DNA of 22,888 nucleotides from CAZZEX01 sp964653285 (GTDB lineage: Bacteria > Chloroflexota > Anaerolineae > B4-G1), in the NCBI GenBank assembly GCA_964653285.1, contig CAZZEX010000081.1, positions 1 to 22,888 on the forward strand, in the 5' to 3' direction. Below, in pieces: positions 7,759 through 15,768 of the stretch (the stretch's first letter is position 1; each line of letters begins with the position of its first letter). A program made the position numbers and the translations under genes. The notes beneath the pieces were generated by a model that worked only from the letters and a program-made list of their open reading frames with translations, made no database searches and was not told where the DNA came from.

Positions 7759-8775
7759 TCACACCAGCCGCAGCGACGGCACGACGTCCAGGTCCCAGCC
7801 GGCCCGCTCACCGGAGATGAAGCGCTGATACGCGCAGGCGCCCACCATCGCAGCGTTGTCGGTGCACAGGATCGGCGGTGGATAGTAGACCGGCACGCTG
7901 GCCCGTTCGGCGGTCGTGGTCTGCAGCGACTGGTTGGCCGAGACGCCCCCGCAGAGCAGCACAGCCGTCACGTCGAATTCCTCCGCTGCTCGCGTTGCTT
8001 TGGCCGACAGCACATCTACTATCGCCGCCTGGAAACTGGCCGCCAGGTCGGCCAGCAGGCGGCCCCGGGGCGGATCGCTGTACTCCTGAACCACGCGTAA
8101 CACGGCGGTCTTGAGTCCGCTGAAACTGAAGTCGTAACTATCATCCAGCCAGGCGCGGGGGAAGCGGAGGGCTGCCGGGTTGCCCTCCTGGGCCGTTTCC
8201 TGGATCGCCGGCCCGCCGGGGTAGGGTAGCCCCAGCAGCCGCCCCACTTTGTCGAAGGCCTCGCCCGCGGCATCGTCGAGCGTGCCGCCCAGGTACTCGT
8301 ATTGGCCGTGACCGTGCATCAGGATCAGTTCGGTGTGGCCGCCGGAGACGATGAGCGCCAACAGCGGGAATTCCAGCCCTGCCGGGGCCGCACTCTCGCT
8401 CTCCACTTCCAGCCAATGGGCGTAGATGTGCGCCTCCAGGTGGTTGACCCCCAGCAAGGGCAGATTGCGCCCCAGCGCGAGTCCCTTGGCGGCGTTGACT
8501 CCCACCAGGAGCGAGCCTGCCAGCCCCGGCCCGTAGGTCACGGCCACGGCGTCCAGGTCGTTGAAGCCCAGGTGGGCCTCTCGCATCGCCTGTTCGATCA
8601 CGGGCACGATGGCCTCGATGTGGGCGCGGGAGGCAATCTCGGGGAAGATGCCGCCGTAGCGGGCGTGCAGTTTGACCTGCGAGGCGATGACGTTGGATAG
8701 GATACGCTGCCCGTCCTCGACCACAGCGGCAGCGGTCTCGTCGCAGGAAGTTTCGATAGCGAGGATACGGATCAT
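7759..8775 (-). CDS. tsaD: tRNA N6-adenosine threonylcarbamoyltransferase TsaD
   Basis: 338-aa Kae1/TsaD protein. It transfers the threonylcarbamoyl group from threonylcarbamoyl-AMP to A37 of ANN-decoding tRNAs (t6A), working with TsaB, TsaE and TsaC. The start MIRILAIETSCDETAAAVV is the family signature. The metal-binding motif is H112-LEA-H116 (NHLEAH), followed by SGGHTEL, DDAAGEAFDKVGRLLGLPYP, FSFSGLKTA and the C-terminal GGVSAN and DNAAM segments. Length is normal for the family. It shares an ATGA overlap with the C39-like gene upstream and is followed after 13 bp by sppA, which implies co-transcription and probable translational coupling. Confidence 0.97.
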   Translation of the reverse strand: MIRILAIETSCDETAAAVVEDGQRILSNVIASQVKLHARYGGIFPEIASRAHIEAIVPVIEQAMREAHLGFNDLDAVAVTYGPGLAGSLLVGVNAAKGLALGRNLPLLGVNHLEAHIYAHWLEVESESAAPAGLEFPLLALIVSGGHTELILMHGHGQYEYLGGTLDDAAGEAFDKVGRLLGLPYPGGPAIQETAQEGNPAALRFPRAWLDDSYDFSFSGLKTAVLRVVQEYSDPPRGRLLADLAASFQAAIVDVLSAKATRAAEEFDVTAVLLCGGVSANQSLQTTTAERASVPVYYPPPILCTDNAAMVGACAYQRFISGERAGWDLDVVPSLRLV

Positions 8776-9218
8776 TTCGCCTCCATCCGCAAGACAAGCG
8801 CCATATTGCCGTGTATCTCCCAGGCTTCCAGAAAGTCGGCCGCTCGAATCTCCCCCGGCCCAGTGTTGGGATCAACCAGCAGCAGCCGGTCGGCCTCATA
8901 GTCTTCCACGATGACTGTGTGGACGTATGGTATCTGGCTTGTTGGGAACATATTGATGTAGACGATCGGAAACACGCCGCGGTCAATCAGCATCTGCAAT
9001 TGCTCCAGCGAGAGGTGATCGATAGTTGCTGTGAAACCAAGCTCGCGGGCACATGCCAGAACGTCCCTGGCATAGGTACCGAACTCCTGCGTCTTACATT
9101 TTCGACGTAACGTGGCCTCATCTATTTCGATACCGTGGTGAGCGAGAAGAATCCGCAGGCCGGCCACTGTACAGGAGTAGGGATGTTCCTGCCTACGAAA
9201 AGGCAATCTCGATTTCAT
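8772..9218 (-). CDS. Stand-alone C39-like (papain-fold) peptidase domain protein
   Basis: 148-aa protein made up almost entirely of a C39-like fold. The usual catalytic positions are visible: Q10 and C16 in RRQEHPYSCTVAGLRILL, H100 in IPYVHTVIVEDY, and D116 in VDPNTGPG. C39 domains normally cut double-glycine leaders at the N-terminus of bacteriocin ABC exporters. Here there is no transporter and no membrane segment, so it may be a free cytosolic protease or transglutaminase-like protein. I chose ATG 9218 because an in-frame start at 9284 would run deep into the upstream gene; even so the two genes overlap by 26 bp. Its stop overlaps the tsaD start by 4 bp. Substrate unknown. Confidence 0.8.
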   Translation of the reverse strand: MKSRLPFRRQEHPYSCTVAGLRILLAHHGIEIDEATLRRKCKTQEFGTYARDVLACARELGFTATIDHLSLEQLQMLIDRGVFPIVYINMFPTSQIPYVHTVIVEDYEADRLLLVDPNTGPGEIRAADFLEAWEIHGNMALVLRMEAK

Positions 9219-9681
9219 CCCGGTTCTCTTCGTAGAGCTTTTGAGCCAGTGCCTCCATTTCCTCCAGCGGTGTCCATCCCACAATGACTGGATGGTCCCC
9301 GTCTACAGCCAGCATTCCTACCTCTCCCACTACACCGACGCCGGGATAGGTCAGAAGCACAGGGACGAGCCAGAGGGGTCGGATTGGGAAAAGCACCAAC
9401 TTGGGCAACCCAGCAGAGAAGCAATCGGGCAGATGTTCGACGATAAATTGATTGGCGGCAACCATCGCCTGCCTGGCGTTGAGCACGACTCGGGCCCGGG
9501 TTTCGGAGGCAACTTCTGCCTGATATGTAGCCTGTGTCTCGCGCAGAGTGTGACCCTGCGCCGGGCGCAATGATGTGATGTACACCACCAGCCGCTGCCC
9601 GAAACTTTCCGGCAAGGCTTCGTCAAGTTCCAGGTGGGTATTGTCTAGTACAGAGGCCTCTGTAATCATTTCTGCGGTCAC
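9193..9681 (-). CDS. Protein of unknown function upstream of C39-like gene
   Basis: 162 aa with no recognised domain. Residues about 5-40 (ITEASVLDNTHLELDEALPE, then SFGQRLVVYIT) resemble the short beta-rich N-terminal segments of some antitoxin-like DUFs. The middle is helical (ARVVLNARQAMVAANQFIVE), with a hydrophobic Pro-containing patch (LVLFPIRPLWLVPVLLTYPG). The end reads GWTPLEEMEALAQKLYEENR with an acidic tail. The start is GTG at 9681, decided by an AAGGAG (9693-9688) placed 6 nt upstream. It lies 22 bp after the M24 gene and overlaps the C39-like gene by 26 bp, so the two products are probably made together. It could be a partner, substrate or regulator of the C39-like protein; the sequence does not say which. 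Confidence 0.75.
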   Translation of the reverse strand: MTAEMITEASVLDNTHLELDEALPESFGQRLVVYITSLRPAQGHTLRETQATYQAEVASETRARVVLNARQAMVAANQFIVEHLPDCFSAGLPKLVLFPIRPLWLVPVLLTYPGVGVVGEVGMLAVDGDHPVIVGWTPLEEMEALAQKLYEENRDEIEIAFS

Positions 9682-9703
9682 AATCGTCTCCTTCTTTCGG
9701 GTG

Positions 9704-10927
9704 TTACATCTCGATCACCAATTCTTTCGGGAAGTCGGTCAGGTTGTGAACGGTGCCGTCGGAGTCAATCCAGAGCACGTCCTCAATGCGGATACCAAAG
9801 CCCCGGTCGGGGTAATACAGCCCCGGCTCGCAGGTGAAGACGTGGCCGGGCTTGAGCACGTCGCTGTTGGTGGGCACGTCGCCGAAGCGTGGCTCCTCGT
9901 GCACCGCCAGCCCCAGCCCGTGGCCCACGCTGTGCACATAGCCCACATCGGTCTTGCTGTCGCTGGCGACGGTGGGATGACCGCGGCTCTCGAAGAACTC
10001 GCAGGTCATGTGCTGGTAGCGTCGCGCCTTCGTCCCCACCTCGTAGGCCTCGATGAGACTCCTCTGGCATTCGTACACATCCCGGTAGGCTTCCTCGACC
10101 TCTGGCGGGGCGTAGCCCAGGCAGAAGGTGCGGGTCATGTCGAAGAAGTAGCCCCCGCCGGCCTCACGAGGGAAGATGTCGAAGACGATGGTCTGCCCCG
10201 ACGCGATCACGTCCTCAGGGCGGCCCTTGCTGTGGGGGACGCCCGCATCGTGCCCGATGGAGAAGATGAAGCCCTCGGGGTCCTCCAGTCGCTGCTCGGC
10301 GATGAAGCGGTTGATCTCCTCGTGCACCCGCCCGATAGTCAGCGGAGTGGAGTCGGCCTGCACCAGCGCATCGTCCTTCACCCGGTGCGACCTCAAAAAC
10401 TCGACGGTGCGGGCCACGATCGCGCAGGTGCGCTGCCCCACCTCCCGGATACGCTCGGCCTCGGCGGGGTCCTTGGTGGCACGGGCGGCGTTGATCAGCG
10501 TCACGTCGAAGTCACCGTAGGCCTCGATGCCCTCCAGTTGTGTGTCCAGCGCGTTGAGCAACACCCAGGCGCGGCCCCGGTCCTCCAGTCCGTAGAAGCC
10601 CACCCGGCCGCTCACGCTCAGGTCGGCAAACACGCGGCGGTACAATTCGACGGTGGCGGCCAGTCGGTCGCCCGTCTCGCGGAGGATGCTCACGAAATCG
10701 TACTTGCTCATATTCACGACGGTGAGGCCGCTGGCGATGGCCTCCTCTCGTTCCATTGGCGAGCACAGAAGCACGGGCTCTTCGCCCCGCTTCTTGAGCA
10801 CGAACCCGCCTGTGAGTCCCGCGCCGTTGGTCATGTAATACATCGCCGGGTTGCCGTGCACGGCCCCCGCCACGAGGGCCGCGTCCAGCCCACGTTCCTC
10901 CATCAGACGGTCCAGATCTTGTTTCAC
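9704..10927 (-). CDS. M24-family metallopeptidase (Xaa-Pro aminopeptidase-like)
   Basis: 407-aa two-domain protein: an N-terminal creatinase-type domain (about 1-150) and a C-terminal pita-bread domain with all five dinuclear metal ligands: D250 (IVFDIFP), D263 (FFDMTRTF), H336 (SVGHGLGLAVHE), E367 (TCEPGLYYP) and E382 (RIEDVLWI). The family removes N-terminal residues before proline or cleaves related imino bonds; no signal peptide is seen, so it is cytosolic. H231 in GVPHSKGRP sits where substrate-binding His is usual. Its start overlaps the selA stop by 4 bp (ATGA). Whether it is a true Xaa-Pro peptidase or a creatinase relative cannot be decided by eye. Confidence 0.93.
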   Translation of the reverse strand: MKQDLDRLMEERGLDAALVAGAVHGNPAMYYMTNGAGLTGGFVLKKRGEEPVLLCSPMEREEAIASGLTVVNMSKYDFVSILRETGDRLAATVELYRRVFADLSVSGRVGFYGLEDRGRAWVLLNALDTQLEGIEAYGDFDVTLINAARATKDPAEAERIREVGQRTCAIVARTVEFLRSHRVKDDALVQADSTPLTIGRVHEEINRFIAEQRLEDPEGFIFSIGHDAGVPHSKGRPEDVIASGQTIVFDIFPREAGGGYFFDMTRTFCLGYAPPEVEEAYRDVYECQRSLIEAYEVGTKARRYQHMTCEFFESRGHPTVASDSKTDVGYVHSVGHGLGLAVHEEPRFGDVPTNSDVLKPGHVFTCEPGLYYPDRGFGIRIEDVLWIDSDGTVHNLTDFPKELVIEM

Positions 10928-12297
10928 GCGAATGCCTCCAAAACCACCCTCAGCAGTTCCCGCTCCTCCTCCACCAACACCGTGCGCGGATCGAGCACCA
11001 GCCGGCCCTCTTCGATGCGGGCCACCACCGGCGGGTCGGCGGCCCGCAATGCAGCCGCCAGCCGGTCGGGGTGCGCCACCGGCAGCGCGACCAGTTTCGT
11101 CGGCAGCGTCTCGCCCGGCAGGCTACCCCCGCCGACGGTGGATTCGCCGTCTACGATCTCAGCCGGGACGCCTTTACGATGCAACACCCGCCGCCACCTG
11201 CGTGCCCGCCGCTCGATTTCCGCCAGGGGTGTGGCGATCATCCGCCAGACCGGGACCCGCTCGGCGGCTTCGTCCTTCAGGTAGTGGAGCAGCGTCTCCT
11301 GCAATCCGGTCAGGCAGAGTTTGTCGGCTCGCAGCGCGCGGGCCAGCGGGTGGCGCTTGAGCGGCTCTACGTACCTGGCCTGCCCGACGATGATCCCGGC
11401 CTGCGGGCCACCCAGCAGTTTATCGCCGCTGAAACAGACTACCGCTGTCCCCGCCACGACGCTTTCCTGCACCATCGGCTCGTGCATCAGGCCGAACCGG
11501 GCCGTGTCGAGCAGTGCACCACTTCCCAGGTCGTCCATCACCGGCAGGCTGTGCTCTGTGCCCAGCGCGACCAGTTCGGGCAGGGATGGCTCGGTGGTGA
11601 AGCCTACGATGCGGAAGTTGGAGTGGTGTGCCCGCATGATCAACGCCACGTCCTCATGCGCGTCCAACGCCGCTATGTAGTCGCGCAGGTGGGTGCGGTT
11701 GGTCGTGCCGACCTCGATCAGCCGCGCCCCGCTCTGCACCATCACCTCGGGCACGCGGAAGCCGCCGCCGATCTCCACCAGTTGTCCCCGCGAGACGACC
11801 ACGCCCCGGCCCCGTGCCAGCCCGGTCAGCGCCAGGAGCACCGCCCCGGCATTGTTGTTGACCACCAGCGCGGCCTCTGCCCCGGTCAATTCGCACAGAT
11901 ACCGCTCGGCGTGCACCGTGCGGTGACCGCGCCGCCCCGCCTGCAGATCGTACTCCAGCGTGGAGTAGCCCCGGCTGACCGCCTCCATCGCCGCCCGTGC
12001 GGCGGCTGAAAGGGGGGCGCGCCCCATGTTGGTATGGATGATGACGCCAGTGGCGTTGATGACCGGGCGCAGCGTATGGGCCAACCGCTCTCGCAGGAGG
12101 GTACGTACCCGCGCCGCCAGCGTCGTGACGTCCGGCACGTCCACCCCGGCTCGTACCTCACTGCGCACTGCGTCGAGCGTCTCGCGTAGTGCGTCCACCG
12201 TCTGGCGGCGGCTGTAAGCGGCAACCAATTCCTGCACGGCCTCCTCGCCGAGCAGCCGGTCCACGCTGGGGAGTTGGCGCAGTTTCTCGTTGTTCAT
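10924..12297 (-). CDS. selA: L-seryl-tRNA(Sec) selenium transferase SelA
   Basis: 457-aa PLP enzyme that converts Ser-tRNA(Sec) to Sec-tRNA(Sec) using selenophosphate from SelD. Signatures are the N-terminal tRNA-binding region LRQLPSVDRLLGEEAVQELV, the core PVINATGVIIHTNMGRAPLS, the VVNNNAGAVLLAL segment, and the PLP lysine K293 in CFSGDKLLGGPQAG. Length is typical. It heads the leftward cluster; an AGGAG lies about 12 nt and an AAAGG 3 nt before the ATG, and a strong promoter is 190-220 bp upstream. Its presence predicts a selenocysteine system, but selB, selC, selD and an in-frame-UGA selenoprotein are not visible in this window. Confidence 0.97.
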   Translation of the reverse strand: MNNEKLRQLPSVDRLLGEEAVQELVAAYSRRQTVDALRETLDAVRSEVRAGVDVPDVTTLAARVRTLLRERLAHTLRPVINATGVIIHTNMGRAPLSAAARAAMEAVSRGYSTLEYDLQAGRRGHRTVHAERYLCELTGAEAALVVNNNAGAVLLALTGLARGRGVVVSRGQLVEIGGGFRVPEVMVQSGARLIEVGTTNRTHLRDYIAALDAHEDVALIMRAHHSNFRIVGFTTEPSLPELVALGTEHSLPVMDDLGSGALLDTARFGLMHEPMVQESVVAGTAVVCFSGDKLLGGPQAGIIVGQARYVEPLKRHPLARALRADKLCLTGLQETLLHYLKDEAAERVPVWRMIATPLAEIERRARRWRRVLHRKGVPAEIVDGESTVGGGSLPGETLPTKLVALPVAHPDRLAAALRAADPPVVARIEEGRLVLDPRTVLVEEERELLRVVLEAFA

Positions 12298-12486
12298 TTG
12301 CCTTTTGTGCTCCTATCCACCACTTCCAGGAATTCCGGGAAAAGGCCAAGTCCGGCCATTCCTCGTGTCGCAATGCTTCCTGGCTTTCCTTAACGACTCA
12401 CTGAAGATCCATCAGTTCCCATCTGACGTCGGCCTGTAGGCCTGGGGAGCCCACTTCTCGCTCGCCACCCCTGCCCCCTGTGCCGT

Positions 12487-12516
12487 ATTATACTCCGAAA
12501 CAGGGCAGAATGGCAA
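12487..12516 (-). promoter_or_regulatory. Sigma70-type promoter of the selA-led operon
   Basis: On the minus strand TTGCCA (12516-12511, five of six consensus bases) and a perfect TATAAT (12492-12487) are separated by 18 bp. Transcription would start near 12480 and give selA a leader of about 180 nt. It is the best promoter in the window and the only obvious one for the seven-gene cluster. Confidence 0.65.
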
Positions 12517-12665
12517 GGACATCGGTATACTGGCATCTCGGCACGCAGACCTGGCGCCGTGCGTCTAGTCGTAGATAATCCTATTTGCCCTTCGGTCTTC
12601 TTCCCCAGCGGGGGTGGCTCCTTGTCGTTTTCTTGGCTATTTTTCACCTGTCTCATACAGTTTTC

Positions 12666-12674
12666 TGCTATACT
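12666..12674 (+). promoter_or_regulatory. Candidate extended -10 promoter (rightward), distal
   Basis: TGCTATACT is an extended -10 form (TGn before TATACT). No good -35 lies 17-18 bp upstream. The same nine bases occur at about 4727-4735 after the regulator relic, which may hint at a lineage-typical promoter form. It would read toward the surface-protein gene starting at 13044. Confidence 0.3.
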
Positions 12675-12785
12675 AGCAGACTACCGGAGAGAAAGCCAGT
12701 GTTTACGTCTGTTTTTGGGTTCAAAGTGGGGCGCTATGTGCCCTAAATAAGGCCATTCCGTCGGCGTGCATTTTGCAACCAGTTG

Positions 12786-12794
12786 TGGTATACT
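12786..12794 (+). promoter_or_regulatory. Candidate extended -10 promoter (rightward), proximal
   Basis: TGGTATACT fits an extended -10 (TGn-TATACT), without a clear -35. It lies upstream of the decayed tail copy and about 250 bp before the ATG at 13044, so it could drive the surface cluster or be a relic of the lost paralogue. Confidence 0.3.
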
Positions 12795-12844
12795 TATTAG
12801 TGTTTCCCCTTGCGTGGTGGGGGATTACCAAAGTTCCAATGTGC

Positions 12845-13022
12845 AAGCGGGGTGGATCGCAGCGGTGGAGGTAGACAACTTCGATTCTAACCCGTACCGG
12901 GCACCGCAGGCGGACCGCTCGTGGGCTAGCCGGGTGGTCTTCGTCCCCTCCCAGGCGCGCGGCGGCGGGGTAATCTACCGGCCGGCGAGCTCTGGTGGTA
13001 CTAGCTGGCGGGCGTAGATACA
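12845..13022 (+). pseudogene. Decayed copy of the FN3-like C-terminal module of the next gene
   Basis: This stretch aligns along its length with about 15449-15654, the 3' end of the gene starting at 13044. It reads AAVEVDNFDSNPYRAPQADR against TAVEVDNFGFNLYRAPVPDR, then RVVFVPSQARGGGVIYR against LVAFIPSQVHGGGATYA. A deletion of about 20 bp follows, and the pair continues with a shared CTCTGGTGGTACT, CTGGCGG and GATAC. The frame hits a stop at 13015-13017. It ends only a few bases before the Shine-Dalgarno of the intact gene. The arrangement fits loss of all but the 3' end of a tandem upstream paralogue, or recombination between tails. Confidence 0.85.
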
Positions 13023-13031
13023 TCCGGAATG

Positions 13032-13037
13032 AGGAGG
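13032..13037 (+). promoter_or_regulatory. Shine-Dalgarno deciding the 13044 start
   Basis: AGGAGG sits 6 nt before ATG 13044. A more upstream in-frame ATG at 13029 would place this site inside the gene, so 13044 is the better start. Confidence 0.8.
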
Positions 13038-13043
13038 GAGACT

Positions 13044-15740
13044 ATGTCTGAGCAAGAACATACTCACGTTACAAAGCGGTGCCAATTGGTGGCAGCCCTG
13101 GCCGTCTCTATCGCCGCGCTTATGCTCGGCCTGGCGTTTGCAACAGGCACTGCGCTGGCCCAGGATGGCCCCGGGGGCCGAACTTACTTCGTGCCACTCT
13201 CCGAAACGCAAATGCGCGCGTCGCTGGACGCTCTCTACAACCCCGGTGCCACCCCGCCCAACTACAACATCATGAGCGTTGTCTCTATTGTTCCCGTCGC
13301 GAACAGCACCGTCGTTACCACCATCATCTACTACGATCACTGGGAGGACGGCTACGAGGTGGACATCGAAAAACCCACCCAGGCCACAACCCAGGTCTGG
13401 GGCGATAACGATCCGGCCAATGGCTTCCCACCTGGTTACCCCACCGACCCTGGGCTCAACGCTGGCGATGTCATCGCGCTGGAGAACGCCGTTTTTGTCA
13501 ATCCCCGCGACCCAGCCGACATCCTGTACGATGGTGGGGACAAGTTTTTCGCCACCTACCAGGTGGCCGTCAGCCGCGCCGAGTGGGCAGAGCAACCTGG
13601 CACGATCCTGGCCGGCGCCGTGGAGGTCTACGACACCAGCAAGTACGGTACCCGCTTCGACGTGCCTGTGGGCGAGGATCTCACCAATGACATGTTCGAA
13701 TACGTGTCGCTCTTCGTCATGGCGCAGTACGACGGCACGGTGGTGGAGATAGATACGGACGGCGACACCATCCCGGACGTTACTCACACTCTGAATCAGG
13801 GTGGGAGCCTCCACGTAGATGGCGGCATCCTGACCGGCGGGTCGGTGACCACGAACATGCCGGTGCAGGCCGACCTGGTCACCGGCGACGTGAACCCGGC
13901 GGACACCGGGTGGGGTGAGCTCCGCTGGTACGCACTCTGGCCGACGGGGCTATGGGGCGACTCCTATTACAGCGCCGTGGGTGGTCAGGCCGGTAACGAC
14001 ACTGACGTCTGGGTTTTCAACCCCAACCCCACGGACATCATCGTCACGGCCGAGACGCTAATGGGCCCTGCCACCCTCACTGTACCAGCCGGCGATGTCT
14101 ATAGGTACACGATGCCACAGGACTCCGGTGCCCACTTCTACACTGGTGATGGCAGCACATTCTTCGCCATGGCCACCGTGGACTCCGACAGCGTGGTGTG
14201 GGACTGGGGCTTTACCCTGCTGCCGGAGAGGGGCCTGAGCCCCGTGGCCCTGGTCGGCTGGGGACCGGGCTACGACTTTGGTTACTCCGGCGGGCCCTAC
14301 GATAACCGTAGCCCGGTGTGGGTGACGGCCGTGAGCACGACCACTATCTACGTGGACTACGACGGTGACCCGTCAACCGGGCCGCTCACCGACCCCAACG
14401 GTAACTACTACGACGTGGCTTACCCCGTCTCTCTTTTCGAGTCCGTCCGGGTCTACGACGACAGCGACGACGACCAGACCGGTATGCGTCTCTACACCGT
14501 GGACGGCACTCTCATCAGTGCCGTCTGGGGCGAGGAGATGGGTAGTGGTCATACGGGGAATCCCTATCTCGACATGGGCACCTCGGTCGTTCCCATGCCC
14601 GGCATCTGGACCCAGAAGGAAGCGCTGCTCTCCAACGACCTTAACGGGAACGGCCTCGTAGATCCGGGCGACACCCTGGCCTACACCATTACCACGTGGA
14701 ACATGGGGACCGGCGTCGCCAGCAGCGTCGTCGTCAGCGCCACCGTCAGTGATGTCTTCTCCTCCAACGCTTCGTACGTTCCTGGGAGCACGCACCTGGA
14801 CGACGGCACGGGGCCGCCGACACAGATACCAGACGACCCACCGCCTGCGACAGCCTTCCCGCTGGACGGAGGGGGGTACTTGATCGGCGACGTGATCGCG
14901 GGGAGCCCAACCTGCATCACCTTCGAGGTGATCGTCAACGACCCATTTGAGATAGGTCCAGCCGGCTGTAGCGTTGTCAACGGAATCGGGGTGGGTTCGA
15001 ACGTGGGCAGTGGGGGGGATTGGGTCATGACCCCGGTGACCGTCACCCTCGACCTCGACATGGTCAAGACGGTGGAGCCCGCGGCAGCCTGGGAGCCCTT
15101 CACCCACACCCTCCACGTAACCAACAACGGCCCGATGACCGCCACGCTCACTCTCACCGACACCCTACCGCCTGACCACTTCTATGTCGTCGGCTCCGGG
15201 GTGCCCACGGACCCGGACGCCATTCCCGGACCCACCCTGGTGTGGCAGAACATCGGGCCCGTGGACGCCGATGACAGCCTCACCGTCACCTACCAGGTCA
15301 CCGTCACGCCGGAGATCAGCGCCACCTTCTTCAGTACGGCTACTGTGTACGGGGTTTGTCTCTGTGGCGTCGGCACTGCCAGCGCCGAGGTGCCCACGGC
15401 CGTTGAACTGCTCTACTTCCGGGTGGGAGATGTCAGCGGACACACGGTGCGGTTGGAGTGGGCCACGGCGGTGGAGGTGGACAACTTCGGCTTCAACTTG
15501 TACCGGGCCCCGGTCCCGGATCGCTCGCGGGCCAGCCTGGTGGCTTTCATTCCCTCCCAGGTGCACGGCGGCGGCGCGACCTATGCCTACACGGACGCCG
15601 TCCCGACCGACGGCCTCTGGTGGTACTGGCTGGCGGACGTGGATACTTCTGGTGGGGAGGCCTTCCACGAGCCGGTGAGTACCGTGGTGGAGGCAGCGTC
15701 CTGGCCCTGGCGGTTCTACCTGCCAGTGGTTATGAGGTAA
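13044..15740 (+). CDS. Secreted IgGFc-binding-like/DUF11 surface protein
   Basis: 898-aa exported protein. A signal peptide (hydrophobic LVAALAVSIAALMLGLAFAT, likely cut after TALA before QDGPGG) is followed by a large beta-rich region (about 35-520) resembling the IgGFc-binding-protein N-terminal type, with TVVEIDTDGDTIPDVTHTLN, NMPVQADLVTGD, VWDWGFTLLPE and TTIYVDYDGDPSTGPLTDPN. Two DUF11-type repeats come next (about 525-660, opening with DLNGNGLVDPGDTLAYTITT; and about 665-780, with KTVEPAAAWEPFTHTLHVTN). Residues 787-898 form an FN3-like module (TVRLEWATAVEVDNFGFNLY) ending in WPWRFYLPVVMR. There is no C-terminal membrane helix, so release or attachment must rely on the tail or on binding. 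A likely adhesin or sheath component. It is followed after 28 bp by the C25 peptidase. Confidence 0.85.
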   Translation: MSEQEHTHVTKRCQLVAALAVSIAALMLGLAFATGTALAQDGPGGRTYFVPLSETQMRASLDALYNPGATPPNYNIMSVVSIVPVANSTVVTTIIYYDHWEDGYEVDIEKPTQATTQVWGDNDPANGFPPGYPTDPGLNAGDVIALENAVFVNPRDPADILYDGGDKFFATYQVAVSRAEWAEQPGTILAGAVEVYDTSKYGTRFDVPVGEDLTNDMFEYVSLFVMAQYDGTVVEIDTDGDTIPDVTHTLNQGGSLHVDGGILTGGSVTTNMPVQADLVTGDVNPADTGWGELRWYALWPTGLWGDSYYSAVGGQAGNDTDVWVFNPNPTDIIVTAETLMGPATLTVPAGDVYRYTMPQDSGAHFYTGDGSTFFAMATVDSDSVVWDWGFTLLPERGLSPVALVGWGPGYDFGYSGGPYDNRSPVWVTAVSTTTIYVDYDGDPSTGPLTDPNGNYYDVAYPVSLFESVRVYDDSDDDQTGMRLYTVDGTLISAVWGEEMGSGHTGNPYLDMGTSVVPMPGIWTQKEALLSNDLNGNGLVDPGDTLAYTITTWNMGTGVASSVVVSATVSDVFSSNASYVPGSTHLDDGTGPPTQIPDDPPPATAFPLDGGGYLIGDVIAGSPTCITFEVIVNDPFEIGPAGCSVVNGIGVGSNVGSGGDWVMTPVTVTLDLDMVKTVEPAAAWEPFTHTLHVTNNGPMTATLTLTDTLPPDHFYVVGSGVPTDPDAIPGPTLVWQNIGPVDADDSLTVTYQVTVTPEISATFFSTATVYGVCLCGVGTASAEVPTAVELLYFRVGDVSGHTVRLEWATAVEVDNFGFNLYRAPVPDRSRASLVAFIPSQVHGGGATYAYTDAVPTDGLWWYWLADVDTSGGEAFHEPVSTVVEAASWPWRFYLPVVMR

Positions 15741-15768
15741 GCGAGCCGGCCGCTGAGGGAAGATGGAG

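Larger units (their letters stand above)
12298..12844. other. Intergenic region between selA and the surface-protein cluster
   Basis: About 550 bp without a convincing gene, lower in GC than its surroundings. It holds the selA promoter (12487-12516), a 5' leader for selA of about 180 nt with a perfect palindrome GGCCTGTAGGCC-type hairpin near 12432-12443, a small CCCC-AGC-GGGG hairpin near 12604-12614, and two TATACT boxes reading right. A 63-codon frame at 12559-12750 has no ribosome-binding site and no recognisable content. No tRNA cloverleaf, including tRNA-Sec, could be found. Confidence 0.6.

Noticed and set aside
9193..9218. Frameshifted single gene instead of two overlapping genes (unknown protein and C39-like)
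   Set aside because: Each frame has a complete, sensible end or start: the first ends in an acidic tail, the second begins just before its catalytic Gln/Cys. The 26-bp overlap fits translational coupling.
9575..11284. Long + strand open frame (569 codons) opposite the M24 and selA genes
   Set aside because: It lies antisense to two certain genes, and its translation is His/Arg/Val-rich without any domain; long shadow frames are expected in GC-rich DNA.
12559..12750. Small + strand frame with a hydrophobic stretch in the selA upstream region
   Set aside because: No Shine-Dalgarno, unusual composition, and no partner gene; more likely chance.
12298..12844. tRNA-Sec gene near selA
   Set aside because: No long acceptor/T-arm cloverleaf with a TCA anticodon could be found on either strand.
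12766..13017. 83-codon + strand frame before the surface gene as a separate small gene
   Set aside because: Its recognisable part is only the decayed FN3-like tail copy, so it is treated as a relic.
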